A DNA stretch of 64,000 bases from Pantoea cypripedii (GTDB lineage: Bacteria; Pseudomonadota; Gammaproteobacteria; Enterobacterales; Enterobacteriaceae): the NCBI RefSeq assembly GCF_002095535.1, contig NZ_MLJI01000001.1, forward strand, positions 4,288,412 to 4,352,411, read 5' to 3'. The notes below the pieces were generated by a model, which saw only the letters and a list, made by a program, of their open reading frames with translations, had not been told where the DNA came from and made no database searches. The position numbers and the translations under genes were made by a program. This document shows positions 21,261 to 29,458 of this stretch, piece by piece. Position 1 is the stretch's first letter; each line of letters opens with the position of its first letter.

Positions 21261-22007
21261 ATGGCTGAGTGGGTCAATGCCGAAGTGAAAGAAGTCAAAA
21301 ACTGGACCGATGCCCTGTTCAGCTTGCGCGTGCAGGCCTCCATCGATCCCTTTATCGCCGGGCAATTTGCCAAACTGGCGCTGGAAATCGACGGCGAACG
21401 CGTGCAGCGCGCCTATTCCTACGTCAATGCACCCCATGATTCGCTGCTGGAGTTCTATCTGGTCACGGTGCCGGAAGGCAAGCTTAGCCCGAGGTTACAG
21501 GCACTGCGTCCGGGCGATCAGGTGATGGTGACGAAAGAGGCGTCAGGCTTTTTTGTGCTGGACGAGATTCCTGATTGCCAGACATTGTGGATGCTGGCCA
21601 CCGGCACCGCCATTGGTCCGTATTTGTCTATTCTGCAACAGGGCACCGGGCTGGAGCGTTTCGAGAATATCGTACTGGTCCATGCCGCGCGCTATGCCGC
21701 CGATCTCAGCTTTCTGCCACTGATGCAGCAATTACAGCAGCGTTATCAGGGGAAGCTGCATATCCAGACCGTGACCAGCCGTGAAGAGATGACTGGCTCG
21801 CTGCATGGTCGTGTCCCTGCGCTGATTGAAAGCGGCGCACTGGAACAGGCGGTAGGATTACCGATGGATGCAGATACCAGCCACATCATGTTGTGCGGCA
21901 ACCCACAAATGGTGCGCGATACACAGCAATTGCTGAAAGATAACCGCGGCATGCGCAAGCATTTCAAACGCAAACCCGGACATATGAGCAGTGAACATTA
22001 CTGGTAA
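21261..22007 (+). CDS. fpr: Ferredoxin/flavodoxin-NADP reductase
   Basis: FAD enzyme that moves electrons from NADPH to flavodoxin or ferredoxin for Fe-S repair, biotin and ribonucleotide reductase activation; part of the superoxide response. 248 residues, equal to E. coli. FAD-binding RAYSYVNAP is near residue 50 and the NADP-binding ATGTAIGPYLSIL near 115. The C-terminus ends HYW, where the aromatic residue stacks on FAD in this subclass. The ribosome-binding site AAGGAG lies 6 bp from the ATG. Confidence 0.98.
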   Translation: MAEWVNAEVKEVKNWTDALFSLRVQASIDPFIAGQFAKLALEIDGERVQRAYSYVNAPHDSLLEFYLVTVPEGKLSPRLQALRPGDQVMVTKEASGFFVLDEIPDCQTLWMLATGTAIGPYLSILQQGTGLERFENIVLVHAARYAADLSFLPLMQQLQQRYQGKLHIQTVTSREEMTGSLHGRVPALIESGALEQAVGLPMDADTSHIMLCGNPQMVRDTQQLLKDNRGMRKHFKRKPGHMSSEHYW

Positions 22008-22110
22008 CTGATGGGCGGCATAATGTGAGTTTTTTCCAGGCTGGGGTTTTGACTTTCGCCGGTAAAAACCGTTCTAATCGTTGGCTACGTTATTGGTTAG
22101 GACCGAAGCA

Positions 22111-22701
22111 ATGAAGAATCTGCCAGGCGCGTTGCTACTCAGCCTCGCACTGACATTTCCCGTCTGGGCGGAAGACGCACCCCCGCAGGATCGCAGCGAC
22201 CATCTGCCTGCGGCCCCTTATTTACTACCCGGTGCGCCCACCTTTGATATGACCATTGCGCAGTTTCGTGAAAAGTACAATGCCGCGAATCCTGACCTGC
22301 CGCTGATGGAATATCGTGCCATCGATAATCAGGACGATAAAAGCAACCTGACGCGGGCTGCCAGTAAAATCAGCGAAACCCTGTATGCTTCTACGGCGCT
22401 GGAGCAAGGCACCGGTAAAATCAAAACGCTCCAGATAACCTGGCTACCGGTGCCAGGGCCGGATGAGAAGAATGCTCAGGAAAAGGCCATGGCTTACATG
22501 ACCGCCCTGCTGCGCTTTTTCTCCCCCGGATTATCACCTGAAGACGGACGTAAAAAGCTCGATTCCCTGCTCAGCGCAGGTAAAGGTTCACGCTATTTTT
22601 CCCGTAATGAAGGGGCGCTGCGTTTTGTGGTCGCGGACAACGGTGATAAGGGCCTGACCTTTGCTGTAGAGCCGATCAAACTGGCACTTGCCACACCCTG
22701 A
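22111..22701 (+). CDS. yiiQ: DUF1454 periplasmic protein YiiQ
   Basis: Function unknown. 196 residues from ATG 22111, with a signal peptide (MKNLPGALLLSLALTFPVWAED, cut after about residue 20) and AGGA 7 bp upstream. The mature part follows E. coli YiiQ closely: APYLLPGAPTFD, LTRAASKISETLYASTALEQGTG and the C-terminal VVADNGDKGLTFAVEPIKLAL. Two of these blocks are nearly invariant, which suggests one conserved binding surface. Lies between fpr and tpiA as in E. coli; yiiR, which accompanies it there, is absent. Confidence 0.92.
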   Translation: MKNLPGALLLSLALTFPVWAEDAPPQDRSDHLPAAPYLLPGAPTFDMTIAQFREKYNAANPDLPLMEYRAIDNQDDKSNLTRAASKISETLYASTALEQGTGKIKTLQITWLPVPGPDEKNAQEKAMAYMTALLRFFSPGLSPEDGRKKLDSLLSAGKGSRYFSRNEGALRFVVADNGDKGLTFAVEPIKLALATP

Positions 22702-22822
22702 TCACCCCCGGCAAAAATGACGAAAAGCAAAGCCAGCGACATATTTGATCTCTATACTGTCTGGCAGACATCGCTGCCTTTGAGCAGTGCTATTTCATGA
22801 ATCGCGTTATGCGGAGGAAAGA

Positions 22823-23590
22823 ATGCGACATCCACTGGTTATGGGTAACTGGAAACTGAACGGCAGCAAGCATATGACTGACGAGCTGATCGCAGGTTTG
22901 CGCAAAGAACTGTCTGGTGTTGAAGGCTGTGGCGTGGCGATTGCTCCGCCGGCACTCTATCTTGCTCAGGCAAAACATGCCATTTCCGGTAGCCACATTG
23001 CACTGGGTGCTCAGAACGTCGACGTCAATCTGTCTGGCGCTTTCACCGGCGAAACTTCAGCTGACATGCTGAAAGATATCGGCGCCAAATACATCATCAT
23101 CGGTCACTCTGAGCGTCGTACTTATCACAAAGAAAGCGACGAATTTATCGCGAAGAAATTCGCGGTGCTGAAAGCCGCTGGCCTGGTACCGGTTCTTTGT
23201 ATTGGTGAAACCGAATCAGAAAACGAAGCGGGCAAAACTGAAGAAGTCTGCGCACGTCAGATCGACGCAGTGCTGGAAACTCAGGGCGCAGAAGCCTTCC
23301 AGGGTGTCGTCATTGCCTATGAACCGGTATGGGCGATTGGTACTGGCAAGTCAGCAACCCCTGCGCAGGCTCAGGCCGTGCACAAATTCATTCGTGATCA
23401 TATCGCGAAGAAAGATGCCGCAGTGGCTGCCCAAGTCATCATCCAGTACGGCGGTTCAGTTAATGACAAAAACGCCGCAGAACTGTTCACTCAGCCAGAC
23501 ATCGATGGTGCGCTGGTTGGCGGTGCGTCACTGAAAGCTGACGCCTTTGCGGTAATTGTGAAAGCTGCCGCCGCAGCGAAAAACGCGTAA
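22823..23590 (+). CDS. tpiA: Triosephosphate isomerase
   Basis: Interconverts dihydroxyacetone phosphate and glyceraldehyde-3-phosphate in glycolysis, gluconeogenesis and glycerol breakdown. 255 residues, E. coli length. Beta-alpha barrel with VMGNWKLNG (catalytic Asn and Lys, residues 8-15), the electrophilic His in IIIGHSERR (near 95), catalytic Glu in [11 protein letters not shown] (near 167) followed by the phosphate-gripping loop 6, and QYGGSVN near 210. GGAGG lies 6 bp before ATG 22823; the longer frame upstream is not used. Confidence 0.99.
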   Translation: MRHPLVMGNWKLNGSKHMTDELIAGLRKELSGVEGCGVAIAPPALYLAQAKHAISGSHIALGAQNVDVNLSGAFTGETSADMLKDIGAKYIIIGHSERRTYHKESDEFIAKKFAVLKAAGLVPVLCIGETESENEAGKTEEVCARQIDAVLETQGAEAFQGVVIAYEPVWAIGTGKSATPAQAQAVHKFIRDHIAKKDAAVAAQVIIQYGGSVNDKNAAELFTQPDIDGALVGGASLKADAFAVIVKAAAAAKNA

Positions 23591-23608
23591 TCGTTCTGAT
23601 GCGTGACT

Positions 23609-23632
23609 AGGCGGCTTAACAGCCGCCTTTTT
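23609..23632 (+). terminator. tpiA terminator
   Basis: Stem aggcggc / gccgcct, 6-nt loop, then TTTTT. It abuts the end of the convergent cdh gene. Confidence 0.9.
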
Positions 23633-24386
23633 ATTGCAGAATCTGGCAGTGATGATCCTGCAACTCTTCTGCCGAACCGCTATTCAGTTTGACCCAGTTG
23701 CGCTCAATCGCCATCAGCGCCAAACGACCATCTGGTAACGCCGCCAACGCCATCCCGTATTTCCCCATCTCGCTACGTGCGTCAGGAACTTCTGATGCCA
23801 GACGAATAAAAACGCTTTGCTGCGCCAGCTGCGCCGTTGTCAGGGTGCGTATCTGATAACGATGTTTTTGCAGTGTTTCACTTTGCCATTGCTCACTGAG
23901 CTGCGGGGCCAAAGCATCCAGGCGCTGACGCACATCCGGCCGCAGACAGGAGATATGGATATGCAACTGATTTTGCGTGCGGCCATACTGCGCATTAATC
24001 GCCAGTGCCAGCGCGCTATCATCAATCGGTTTTCCCCGACGCAGTGCCAGCAGTCCCCGCTCTCGCCAGGCATCTGCGAACAGATTCGGTGTCGCCGGAT
24101 TCAGCAGAATCGGGCTTTCCATACCGGTGATTTTTTCGATGGGCATCAGCAAATACTGCAACGGACCGTTGAGATCTTTCAGCGTGACGTAGCCTCTGGC
24201 GACATCTACCCGCTGACAGGGCGCAGGATCACCTTTTTGCATCATGCCAGGCAGACACTTCTCGCTGATGATTTGCCACAAGGCGTTGGAATTTTTCTGG
24301 AAGTGCACTGCGGCCAGTAATAAGCCGATAATCAACAGTGCAAGTAGTAAGGTAATCAGACTCAGGGTACGACGGCTGCCCTGCAT
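23631..24386 (-). CDS. cdh: CDP-diacylglycerol diphosphatase
   Basis: Hydrolyses CDP-diacylglycerol to phosphatidate and CMP; anchored in the inner membrane. 251 residues from ATG 24386, equal to E. coli Cdh. One N-terminal membrane anchor (about 8-26), then KDLNGPLQYLLMP, TGMESPILLNPATPN, ALAINAQYGRTQNQLHIHISCLRPDVR with the HIT-like histidine pair, and VPDARSEMGKYG. GAGGGA is placed 8 bp before the ATG; the open frame extends 20 codons beyond without support. Between tpiA and sbp as in E. coli. Confidence 0.95.
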   Translation of the reverse strand: MQGSRRTLSLITLLLALLIIGLLLAAVHFQKNSNALWQIISEKCLPGMMQKGDPAPCQRVDVARGYVTLKDLNGPLQYLLMPIEKITGMESPILLNPATPNLFADAWRERGLLALRRGKPIDDSALALAINAQYGRTQNQLHIHISCLRPDVRQRLDALAPQLSEQWQSETLQKHRYQIRTLTTAQLAQQSVFIRLASEVPDARSEMGKYGMALAALPDGRLALMAIERNWVKLNSGSAEELQDHHCQILQ

Positions 24387-24469
24387 AGCGTGGTCCCTCG
24401 GTTCATCATCTGCCAGCATCCTCGCCTGGCAAATGATGAATGTCACGGACTTTTACCGCGTAATAACGC

Positions 24470-24493
24470 AAAACGGCCAGCAAAGGCTGGCCG
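24470..24493 (-). terminator. sbp terminator
   Basis: 8-bp stem cggccagc / gctggccg, 4-nt loop, followed on the minus strand by TTTT; 22 bp after the sbp stop. Confidence 0.85.
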
Positions 24494-24515
24494 CGATATT
24501 TTGATGGCAGAACGA

Positions 24516-25505
24516 TTACGGTTTCATAACCTGATCGTAGGTGCCGCCATCGGCAAAGTGGGTTTTCTGCGCCTGTGCCCAACCGCCAAATTTGCTGTCG
24601 ATAGTGAACAGTTTTACCGGTGCAAAGGTGCTGGCAAATTTCTTCGCCACCGCTTCATCACGCGGGCGATAGAAATTTTCCGCGGCGATGGTCTGCCCTT
24701 CCGGGGAGTAGAGGTACTTCAGGTAGTCCTCTGCCACTTTGCGGGTGCCACGTTCATCGACCACTTTATCAACCACTGCCACCGTCGGCTCGGCAAGGAT
24801 CGATTCGCTCGGTGTGATGATTTCAAATTTGTCTTTACCCAGTTTGTTGACCGCCAGATACGCTTCATTTTCCCAGGCAATCAGCACATCACCAATACCG
24901 CGTTCAACGAAGGTGTTGGTAGCGCCGCGCGCACCAGAATCCTGCACTTCAACATTCTTAAACAGCGCTTTGACGTAGGCCTCGGCTTTGGCCTGATCAC
25001 CGTTATTTTGATCCAGAGCCCAACCCCAGGCAGCCAGATAGTTCCAGCGCGCACCGCCGGATGTCTTCGGATTTGGCGTAATCACCGATACACCCGGTTT
25101 AATCAGATCACCCCAGTCGTGGATGCCCTTCGGGTTACCTTTACGCACGAGGAATACAATGGTGGAGGTGTAAGGCGCAGAGTTATCAGGCAGACGTTTG
25201 ATCCAGTTTTTATCGATACGACCACGCTCAGCAATGGCATCAACGTCAGACTGCAACGCCAGCGTCACCACATCCGCACGGATGCCATTAATCACCGAGG
25301 TAGCCTGCTTACCTGAACCCCCATGCGACTGGCGGATCACCACGTTATCACCGGTTTCCTGCTTGTAATGGGCGCTGAACGCTTTGTTGTATTGCTCGTA
25401 AAGTTCACGCGTCGGATCATAAGACACGTTTAACAGCTGAATATCCTTTGCCAAAACACTGGTTGAAGCCAGTAACAGGGTGACACCAATAGTCCACTTG
25501 TTCAT
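24516..25505 (-). CDS. sbp: Periplasmic sulfate-binding protein
   Basis: Binds sulfate in the periplasm and delivers it to the CysAWTP-type ABC importer. 329 residues from ATG 25505, equal to E. coli Sbp. Signal peptide of 19 residues ending VLAKD. The mature protein starts [22 protein letters not shown] and carries the sulfate-contacting [10 protein letters not shown] loop, the DVVTLAL strand and the [15 protein letters not shown] helix N-terminus typical of anion binders that use backbone amides. GGAGAGC lies upstream. Monocistronic with its own terminator; in E. coli it needs CysB. Confidence 0.98.
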   Translation of the reverse strand: MNKWTIGVTLLLASTSVLAKDIQLLNVSYDPTRELYEQYNKAFSAHYKQETGDNVVIRQSHGGSGKQATSVINGIRADVVTLALQSDVDAIAERGRIDKNWIKRLPDNSAPYTSTIVFLVRKGNPKGIHDWGDLIKPGVSVITPNPKTSGGARWNYLAAWGWALDQNNGDQAKAEAYVKALFKNVEVQDSGARGATNTFVERGIGDVLIAWENEAYLAVNKLGKDKFEIITPSESILAEPTVAVVDKVVDERGTRKVAEDYLKYLYSPEGQTIAAENFYRPRDEAVAKKFASTFAPVKLFTIDSKFGGWAQAQKTHFADGGTYDQVMKP

Positions 25506-25610
25506 TGCTTGCTCTCCGAAGTCGTTATAGAACAAGACTGACACAAACTAATCCACAGATTAAAGAATTAAAAATAAGCTGTTATAACCGGAGAGAATAT
25601 GAGCAGACAT

Positions 25611-25638
25611 AAAAAAGGCGCGTACCCAGACGCGCCTT
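25611..25638 (-). terminator. pfkA terminator
   Basis: 9-bp stem aaggcgcgt / acgcgcctt with a 6-nt loop; T run on the minus strand just after pfkA. Confidence 0.9.
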
Positions 25639-25650
25639 GATTTTGCTGAT

Positions 25651-26613
25651 TTAGTAGAGTTTTTTCGCAGTATCCAGCCAGTCGCGTTTGAACGGACGTT
25701 TCATATTTTCGATGGCATCGATAATGTCGTGATGCACCATCTTCTCGTTCTGGATACCAACGCAACGTCCACCGTAGCCCTGCAGCAGCAGTTCAATGGA
25801 GTAAGCGCCCATACGTGACGCCAGAATACGGTCATACGCACAAGGCGCACCACCACGCTGAATGTGGCCCAGAACCGTGGCACGGGTTTCGCGTTTGGTT
25901 TCAGCTTCAATGTAATGCGCCAGATCGTCGATATCACAGATGTGCTCAGTGATAGCCACGATGGCGTGTTTTTTACCTTTGGCGATACCGGCTTTAATCT
26001 CGGCAACCAGTTCTTCACGGGTGTAAGGAATTTCCGGCAGCACGATGAATTCACAGCCGCCAGCAATTGCCGCGGCCAGTGTCAGATCGCCGCAATAGCG
26101 TCCCATCACTTCAACGATGGAAATACGCTGATGTGAAGAAGACGTGTCACGCAGGCGGTCAATCGCTTCCACTACCGTTTCCAGCGCAGTGAAATAACCA
26201 ATGGTGTAATCAGTACCAGCGACGTCGTTATCGATGGTACCTGGCAAGCCAATGCACGGGAAGCCCATTTCAGTCAGGCGCTTAGCACCCATGTACGAGC
26301 CATCACCACCAATGACCACCAGCGCATCAATACCGCGCTTTTTCATATTTTCGATGGCAACCTGACGAACTTCTTCGTTACGGAATTCCGGGAAACGAGC
26401 AGAACCCAGGAAAGTACCACCACGGTTGATCATATCCGAGACGCTGTAGCGATCGAGATTGATCATACGGTCTTCATAGAGCCCCAGATAGCCGTCGTAG
26501 ATGCCAAAAACTTCAAGTCCTTCACTCAGCGCGGAACGTACAACTCCGCGAATGGCTGCGTTCATGCCTGGGGCGTCGCCGCCGCTGGTCAGTACTCCGA
26601 TTTTTTTGATCAT
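25651..26613 (-). CDS. pfkA: ATP-dependent 6-phosphofructokinase I
   Basis: Committed glycolytic step, fructose-6-phosphate to fructose-1,6-bisphosphate; tetramer activated by ADP and inhibited by PEP. 320 residues from ATG 26613 (AGAGGTTGTC upstream), equal to E. coli. [18 protein letters not shown] at residues 5-22 and GGDGSYMGA near 103 bind ATP. Catalytic [15 protein letters not shown] is near 125, MGRYCGDL near 170, and the C-terminal effector-binding residues lie in [13 protein letters not shown] near 250. Opposes glpX in the cycle. fieF lies upstream on the same strand with 208 bp between. Confidence 0.99.
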   Translation of the reverse strand: MIKKIGVLTSGGDAPGMNAAIRGVVRSALSEGLEVFGIYDGYLGLYEDRMINLDRYSVSDMINRGGTFLGSARFPEFRNEEVRQVAIENMKKRGIDALVVIGGDGSYMGAKRLTEMGFPCIGLPGTIDNDVAGTDYTIGYFTALETVVEAIDRLRDTSSSHQRISIVEVMGRYCGDLTLAAAIAGGCEFIVLPEIPYTREELVAEIKAGIAKGKKHAIVAITEHICDIDDLAHYIEAETKRETRATVLGHIQRGGAPCAYDRILASRMGAYSIELLLQGYGGRCVGIQNEKMVHHDIIDAIENMKRPFKRDWLDTAKKLY

Positions 26614-26821
26614 GACAACCTCTGGATTGTTCAAAACTAAGGATTATTCCCGCCAGTGCCCCTGCGGAGACCAGCTCGCGATCGCACGGCCTTATAGTTG
26701 AGAGATAGTATATCAAAGGCTGATTGCTGAATTGATTCAGGTCAGACAAGTTTTCGCTATTTTTTTACAGAGTTGTTAGCGTTACGTCATTTTTATCCCG
26801 CAACACGATGATTTAAAACTA

Positions 26822-27724
26822 TTAAAACTGGAAAAAACCCTGTTGATTTTCCGGCACAACTGAGCAGGGGTCCTGATGAATGATGACGTCGGAGCCAGGA
26901 AACTTACTGCGTAATGCCTGTTCTATTTGATCGGCCACCTTATGGGCCTGCACCAGCGGCAGATGGTCGTCCATTTCCAGATGCAACTGGATAAAGCGCG
27001 TCGGGCCAGACTGCCGAGTGCGTAAGTCATGTGCACCACGTACGCCCGGCCAGTTGGCGATCAAATCAATAATCGCCTGACGTTCCTCTTCCGGTAAAGC
27101 ACGATCCAGCAGTGACTGGACTGCTTCATAGCCCATACGCAACGCGTTATACAGAATATAAACGCCAATCCCTAAGGCGAATAATGCATCGGCACGGGAA
27201 AAACCATAGCTGCTTAAGCCTAGCGCTATGAGAATAGCACCGTTCATGACCACATCGGATTGGTAGTGCAGCATATCAGCGCGAATCGCCTGGCTACGGG
27301 TGTGCCGTACCACCCAGCGCTGAAAAGTGACCAGCACCAGCGTGGAACAGAGCGCAATCACCGTGACCACGATACCGACCAGCGGAGCACGCAGGATATC
27401 GGGAGAGGCAAGGTGCTGAATACCGGTAAGAAACAGGAACAACGCCGATCCGGAAATAAACATACTTTGCGCCAGTGCCGCCAGCGATTCTGCCTTACCG
27501 TGGCCGAAAGTATGATCAGCATCAGCAGGCTGTAAGGCGTACCGTACCACCAGCAAATTGGTCAGCGAAGCTGCGATATCCACCAGTGAATCCACCAACC
27601 CCGCCAGCACACTGACCGAACCGGTGTACCACCAGGCAAAAATTTTAACAATTAACAACAACGATGCCAGCACCGTGGCAGACAACGCTGCACGGCTCAC
27701 CAGCTTTGCGTAGGAGTGTTCCAT
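26822..27724 (-). CDS. fieF: Zinc/iron cation-efflux pump FieF (YiiP)
   Basis: Cation diffusion facilitator exchanging Zn(II) or Fe(II) for protons; homodimer in the inner membrane. 300 residues as in E. coli. The transport-site tetrad is intact: Asp45 and Asp49 in [13 protein letters not shown], and His153 and Asp157 in [25 protein letters not shown] (near 70-84) holds the second zinc site, and the cytoplasmic metallochaperone-like domain covers about 210-300. AGAGGC lies 8 bp from the ATG. In E. coli fieF is directly next to cpxP; here the ExoY-like gene lies between them. Confidence 0.97.
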   Translation of the reverse strand: MEHSYAKLVSRAALSATVLASLLLIVKIFAWWYTGSVSVLAGLVDSLVDIAASLTNLLVVRYALQPADADHTFGHGKAESLAALAQSMFISGSALFLFLTGIQHLASPDILRAPLVGIVVTVIALCSTLVLVTFQRWVVRHTRSQAIRADMLHYQSDVVMNGAILIALGLSSYGFSRADALFALGIGVYILYNALRMGYEAVQSLLDRALPEEERQAIIDLIANWPGVRGAHDLRTRQSGPTRFIQLHLEMDDHLPLVQAHKVADQIEQALRSKFPGSDVIIHQDPCSVVPENQQGFFQF

Positions 27725-27914
27725 GCCTTAGCCTCTTCGGGCAACGTTCAATGGTGCGCCCGTTTAAACTCAGAATGGCTCAAGTTTATCATTAGCAGGT
27801 AAACGCTGCCTGGATGGTGTTACCAGCGACAATAAAAGTCGCCATTTTTCGTATCTTACGATTGAACAGACGTGATGACAGGAAAGACCTGGCTAACAGC
27901 CTGAGGCTTAATGG
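27725..27914. other. Gap between fieF and the ExoY-like gene
   Basis: 190 bp, presumably the fieF promoter region and the left edge of the foreign insertion. No repeat, tRNA gene or insertion-sequence end was recognised. Confidence 0.35.
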
Positions 27915-28970
27915 TTATCTGTGTTTCCAATGCTGGATGGCGAAATTTTTCGCATCCATAAATCGCGAAGACCGAATATCGGTTATTTCTTTGTCCCAGA
28001 CTGGATTCAATGGCACATAATAACCTTCGTCTTTTGCCTTCTGCGCGAAAGATTTTAATTCTTCCACATTCCTGACCACACATATTTCGCCAAAATCGCC
28101 AAAGGATTTAGGCAACGTAATGACCGCTGGGAAGTTTGCCTCAATATCTGTCCAGGGATTACAGGTGTCGGTGCTATGATGCACAACCGGTTCACCGTTG
28201 CCAACCAGACATTCATTAATACTGGATATCATATTACGAATACGCACCGACACATTACCAACATTCTTATCTACCTTCGCATAAAATTCATCTTCACTTA
28301 AATATAAATCCTTTAATTTACCGGGTAGTTTTTCATGAGGCGTTGTATAACCATCCATTCTCTCTTTAAATATATGGTGAGACACATCATGCACAGATAA
28401 TTTATCTTCAACACCATAATCCTCAAATGCCGGTGCGATCATAAAAAGGTCGTAATCGGCGGTAAGAGGTTTTTGACCTGACCCAGCCGGGGCTAAAACT
28501 TCAACGGGTTCGCCATTGTAGATAACCTGCCAGGACCCTTTATCTGATCCGGGTACCAGCTCAAACTTATGCATGACGCCTTTTGGCGTACTGGCCTCTA
28601 ACTCAAGAGGTTGGCGGTTAACACCGTATTTTATATTTTTGATATAATTATTCTCGACGAGTAAATCCAGTCTTGCCTTTGTTATTTCTAATACAACTTT
28701 ATTAGCATAACCTTTGCTCAGGCAATCTTGCACTTCCTTATTAAATCCCTCTTGTTTATCTGGTCGATCGGCAAGCTTGCTTAGCTCCTGCTTAACACAG
28801 ATAAAAGACGTTTGCGGTCCCCAGTCAGCACTTTTTCCCTTTATGTGGAATCCTTTTGTCGGATATCCATTAGCGATAAGATCCGTTGCCATCATATCAA
28901 CGGGACGAATACTAATTATAGTATTCGTCTTCTGAGACAGAAGTTGTAATTTAACGAGGTGTTCTGGCAC
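27915..28970 (-). CDS. ExoY/CyaA/edema-factor-type nucleotidyl cyclase toxin, main frame
   Basis: Predicted class II nucleotidyl cyclase effector, which would make cAMP, cGMP or other cyclic nucleotides inside a host cell. 351 residues from an in-frame GTG at 28970. From the first residues (PEHLVKLQLLSQKTNT, IRPVD) it lines up with Pseudomonas aeruginosa ExoY. Catalytic elements are all present: Lys39 and Lys46 in PTKGFHIKGKSADWGPQ, the metal-binding pair Asp172/Asp174 in LTADYDLF, and His265/Asn271 in VHHSTDTCNP followed by NFPAVITLP. It lacks the CyaA RTX repeats and any anthrax-type protective-antigen domain, so it is ExoY-like in size. The frame continues upstream only after a 1-nt shift into a 45-codon frame with a strong ribosome-binding site. 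No good ribosome-binding site precedes the GTG. A+T-rich, single gene, inserted between fieF and cpxP; host of the toxin and secretion route are inferred only. Confidence 0.85.
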   Translation of the reverse strand: MPEHLVKLQLLSQKTNTIISIRPVDMMATDLIANGYPTKGFHIKGKSADWGPQTSFICVKQELSKLADRPDKQEGFNKEVQDCLSKGYANKVVLEITKARLDLLVENNYIKNIKYGVNRQPLELEASTPKGVMHKFELVPGSDKGSWQVIYNGEPVEVLAPAGSGQKPLTADYDLFMIAPAFEDYGVEDKLSVHDVSHHIFKERMDGYTTPHEKLPGKLKDLYLSEDEFYAKVDKNVGNVSVRIRNMISSINECLVGNGEPVVHHSTDTCNPWTDIEANFPAVITLPKSFGDFGEICVVRNVEELKSFAQKAKDEGYYVPLNPVWDKEITDIRSSRFMDAKNFAIQHWKHR

Positions 28971-28975
28971 TATCC

Positions 28976-29113
28976 CTATATTTTCTTTTTACATAAATCT
29001 ATAACTTCAGCCAGTTTTTCCACCTGATTTTTAGCCAATAACTCTACTGAAGATGATGACTGGGTAGATTGTGCAGGCCCGGGAGAATGCGATTTAGGTA
29101 TGTTTATTGGCAT
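28976..29113 (-). CDS. 5' portion of the ExoY-like gene, out of frame with the main part
   Basis: A 45-codon frame starting at ATG 29113 with AAGGAAGG two bases upstream, the best ribosome-binding site in the locus. It encodes MPINIPKSHSPGPAQSTQSS, then VELLAKNQVEKLAEVIDL, and stops at TAG 28976-28978, five bases before the GTG of the main frame. The Ser/Gln/Pro-rich start looks like a type III secretion signal region, and the helical second half is where ExoY has the stretch leading into its catalytic core. Adding one A to the A5 run at 28986-28990 would fuse both parts into one protein of about 400 residues (P. aeruginosa ExoY has 378). Translational coupling by re-initiation at the GTG is the alternative. 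Confidence 0.7.
   Translation of the reverse strand: MPINIPKSHSPGPAQSTQSSSSVELLAKNQVEKLAEVIDLCKKKI
28981..28990 (-). other. Frame-break site in the ExoY-like gene (A5-G-A4 tract)
   Basis: On the coding strand TGT-AAA-AAG-AAA-ATA-TAG in the upstream frame. The downstream frame is -1 relative to it. One extra A in the first run gives an uninterrupted fusion. Ribosomal slippage at T-AAA-AAG would require a mismatched P-site pairing, so it is a weak slippery site. Polymerase slippage, a real deletion or a sequencing error in the homopolymer fit equally. Confidence 0.7.
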
Positions 29114-29387
29114 ATCCTTCCTTTTTGTCATCAATGCGCATGGGAAAGATAGAATTGTCTGCTATCTGAAAGCGTTGTCCTTATGTTTTTACGCAAAAAC
29201 TTTCGAATTTCGTACACTCCGTGAGATTCACACCACTTTCAACGTTACAGATCAAGATTCCAACAGGTAAAGCATGGTACCTGCACGCAGAAGCATCCGC
29301 TGCAAAACCCTTTCCGGTTGCTTCTGGCCAGATCTCATGGGTTGATGGCTAAAGCTCATCAGCTGAATTTTTTTGTGATTTTTTGAT
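29114..29387. other. Upstream region of the ExoY-like gene
   Basis: About 270 bp between the ExoY-like gene and the CpxQ terminator. It contains an inverted repeat gttttt-acgc-aaaaac (29185-29200), 72 bp upstream of the ATG, that could be an operator. No clear hrp box (GGAACC, 15-16 bp, CCAC) and no convincing sigma-70 pair were found on the coding strand. Confidence 0.4.
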
Positions 29388-29414
29388 AAAAAAAACCCCG
29401 CCATCATGGCGGGG
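29388..29414 (-). terminator. cpxP/CpxQ terminator
   Basis: 8-bp stem ccccgcca / tggcgggg with a 3-nt loop, followed on the minus strand by eight T. Confidence 0.95.
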
Positions 29415-29445
29415 AAGACAGGGATGGTGTCTATGGCAAGGAAAA
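29388..29445 (-). ncRNA. cpxQ: CpxQ small RNA from the cpxP 3'UTR
   Basis: In E. coli and Salmonella RNase E cuts the cpxP mRNA just before or at its stop to release CpxQ, an Hfq-bound RNA of about 58-60 nt that represses inner-membrane protein mRNAs during envelope stress. Here the RNA would begin ttttccttgcc, continue with atagacaccatccctgtc, and end in a GC-rich hairpin with a U8 tail. Apart from the hairpin sequence this matches E. coli CpxQ as I remember it base for base, far better than expected for a non-functional 3'UTR. Start and end positions are set by that comparison. Confidence 0.85.
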
Positions 29446-29458
29446 CAGGGATACTATG

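Noticed and set aside
28984..28991. Classical -1 ribosomal frameshift heptamer in the cyclase gene
   Set aside because: The sequence is T-AAA-AAG rather than A-AAA-AAG, so P-site re-pairing would be with TAA. No strong downstream stem-loop is evident by eye. Kept only as one of several explanations for the frame break.
29114..29387. hrp box for HrpL-dependent type III expression
   Set aside because: GGAATC occurs upstream of the cyclase gene but no CCAC block follows at 15-16 bp on the coding strand.
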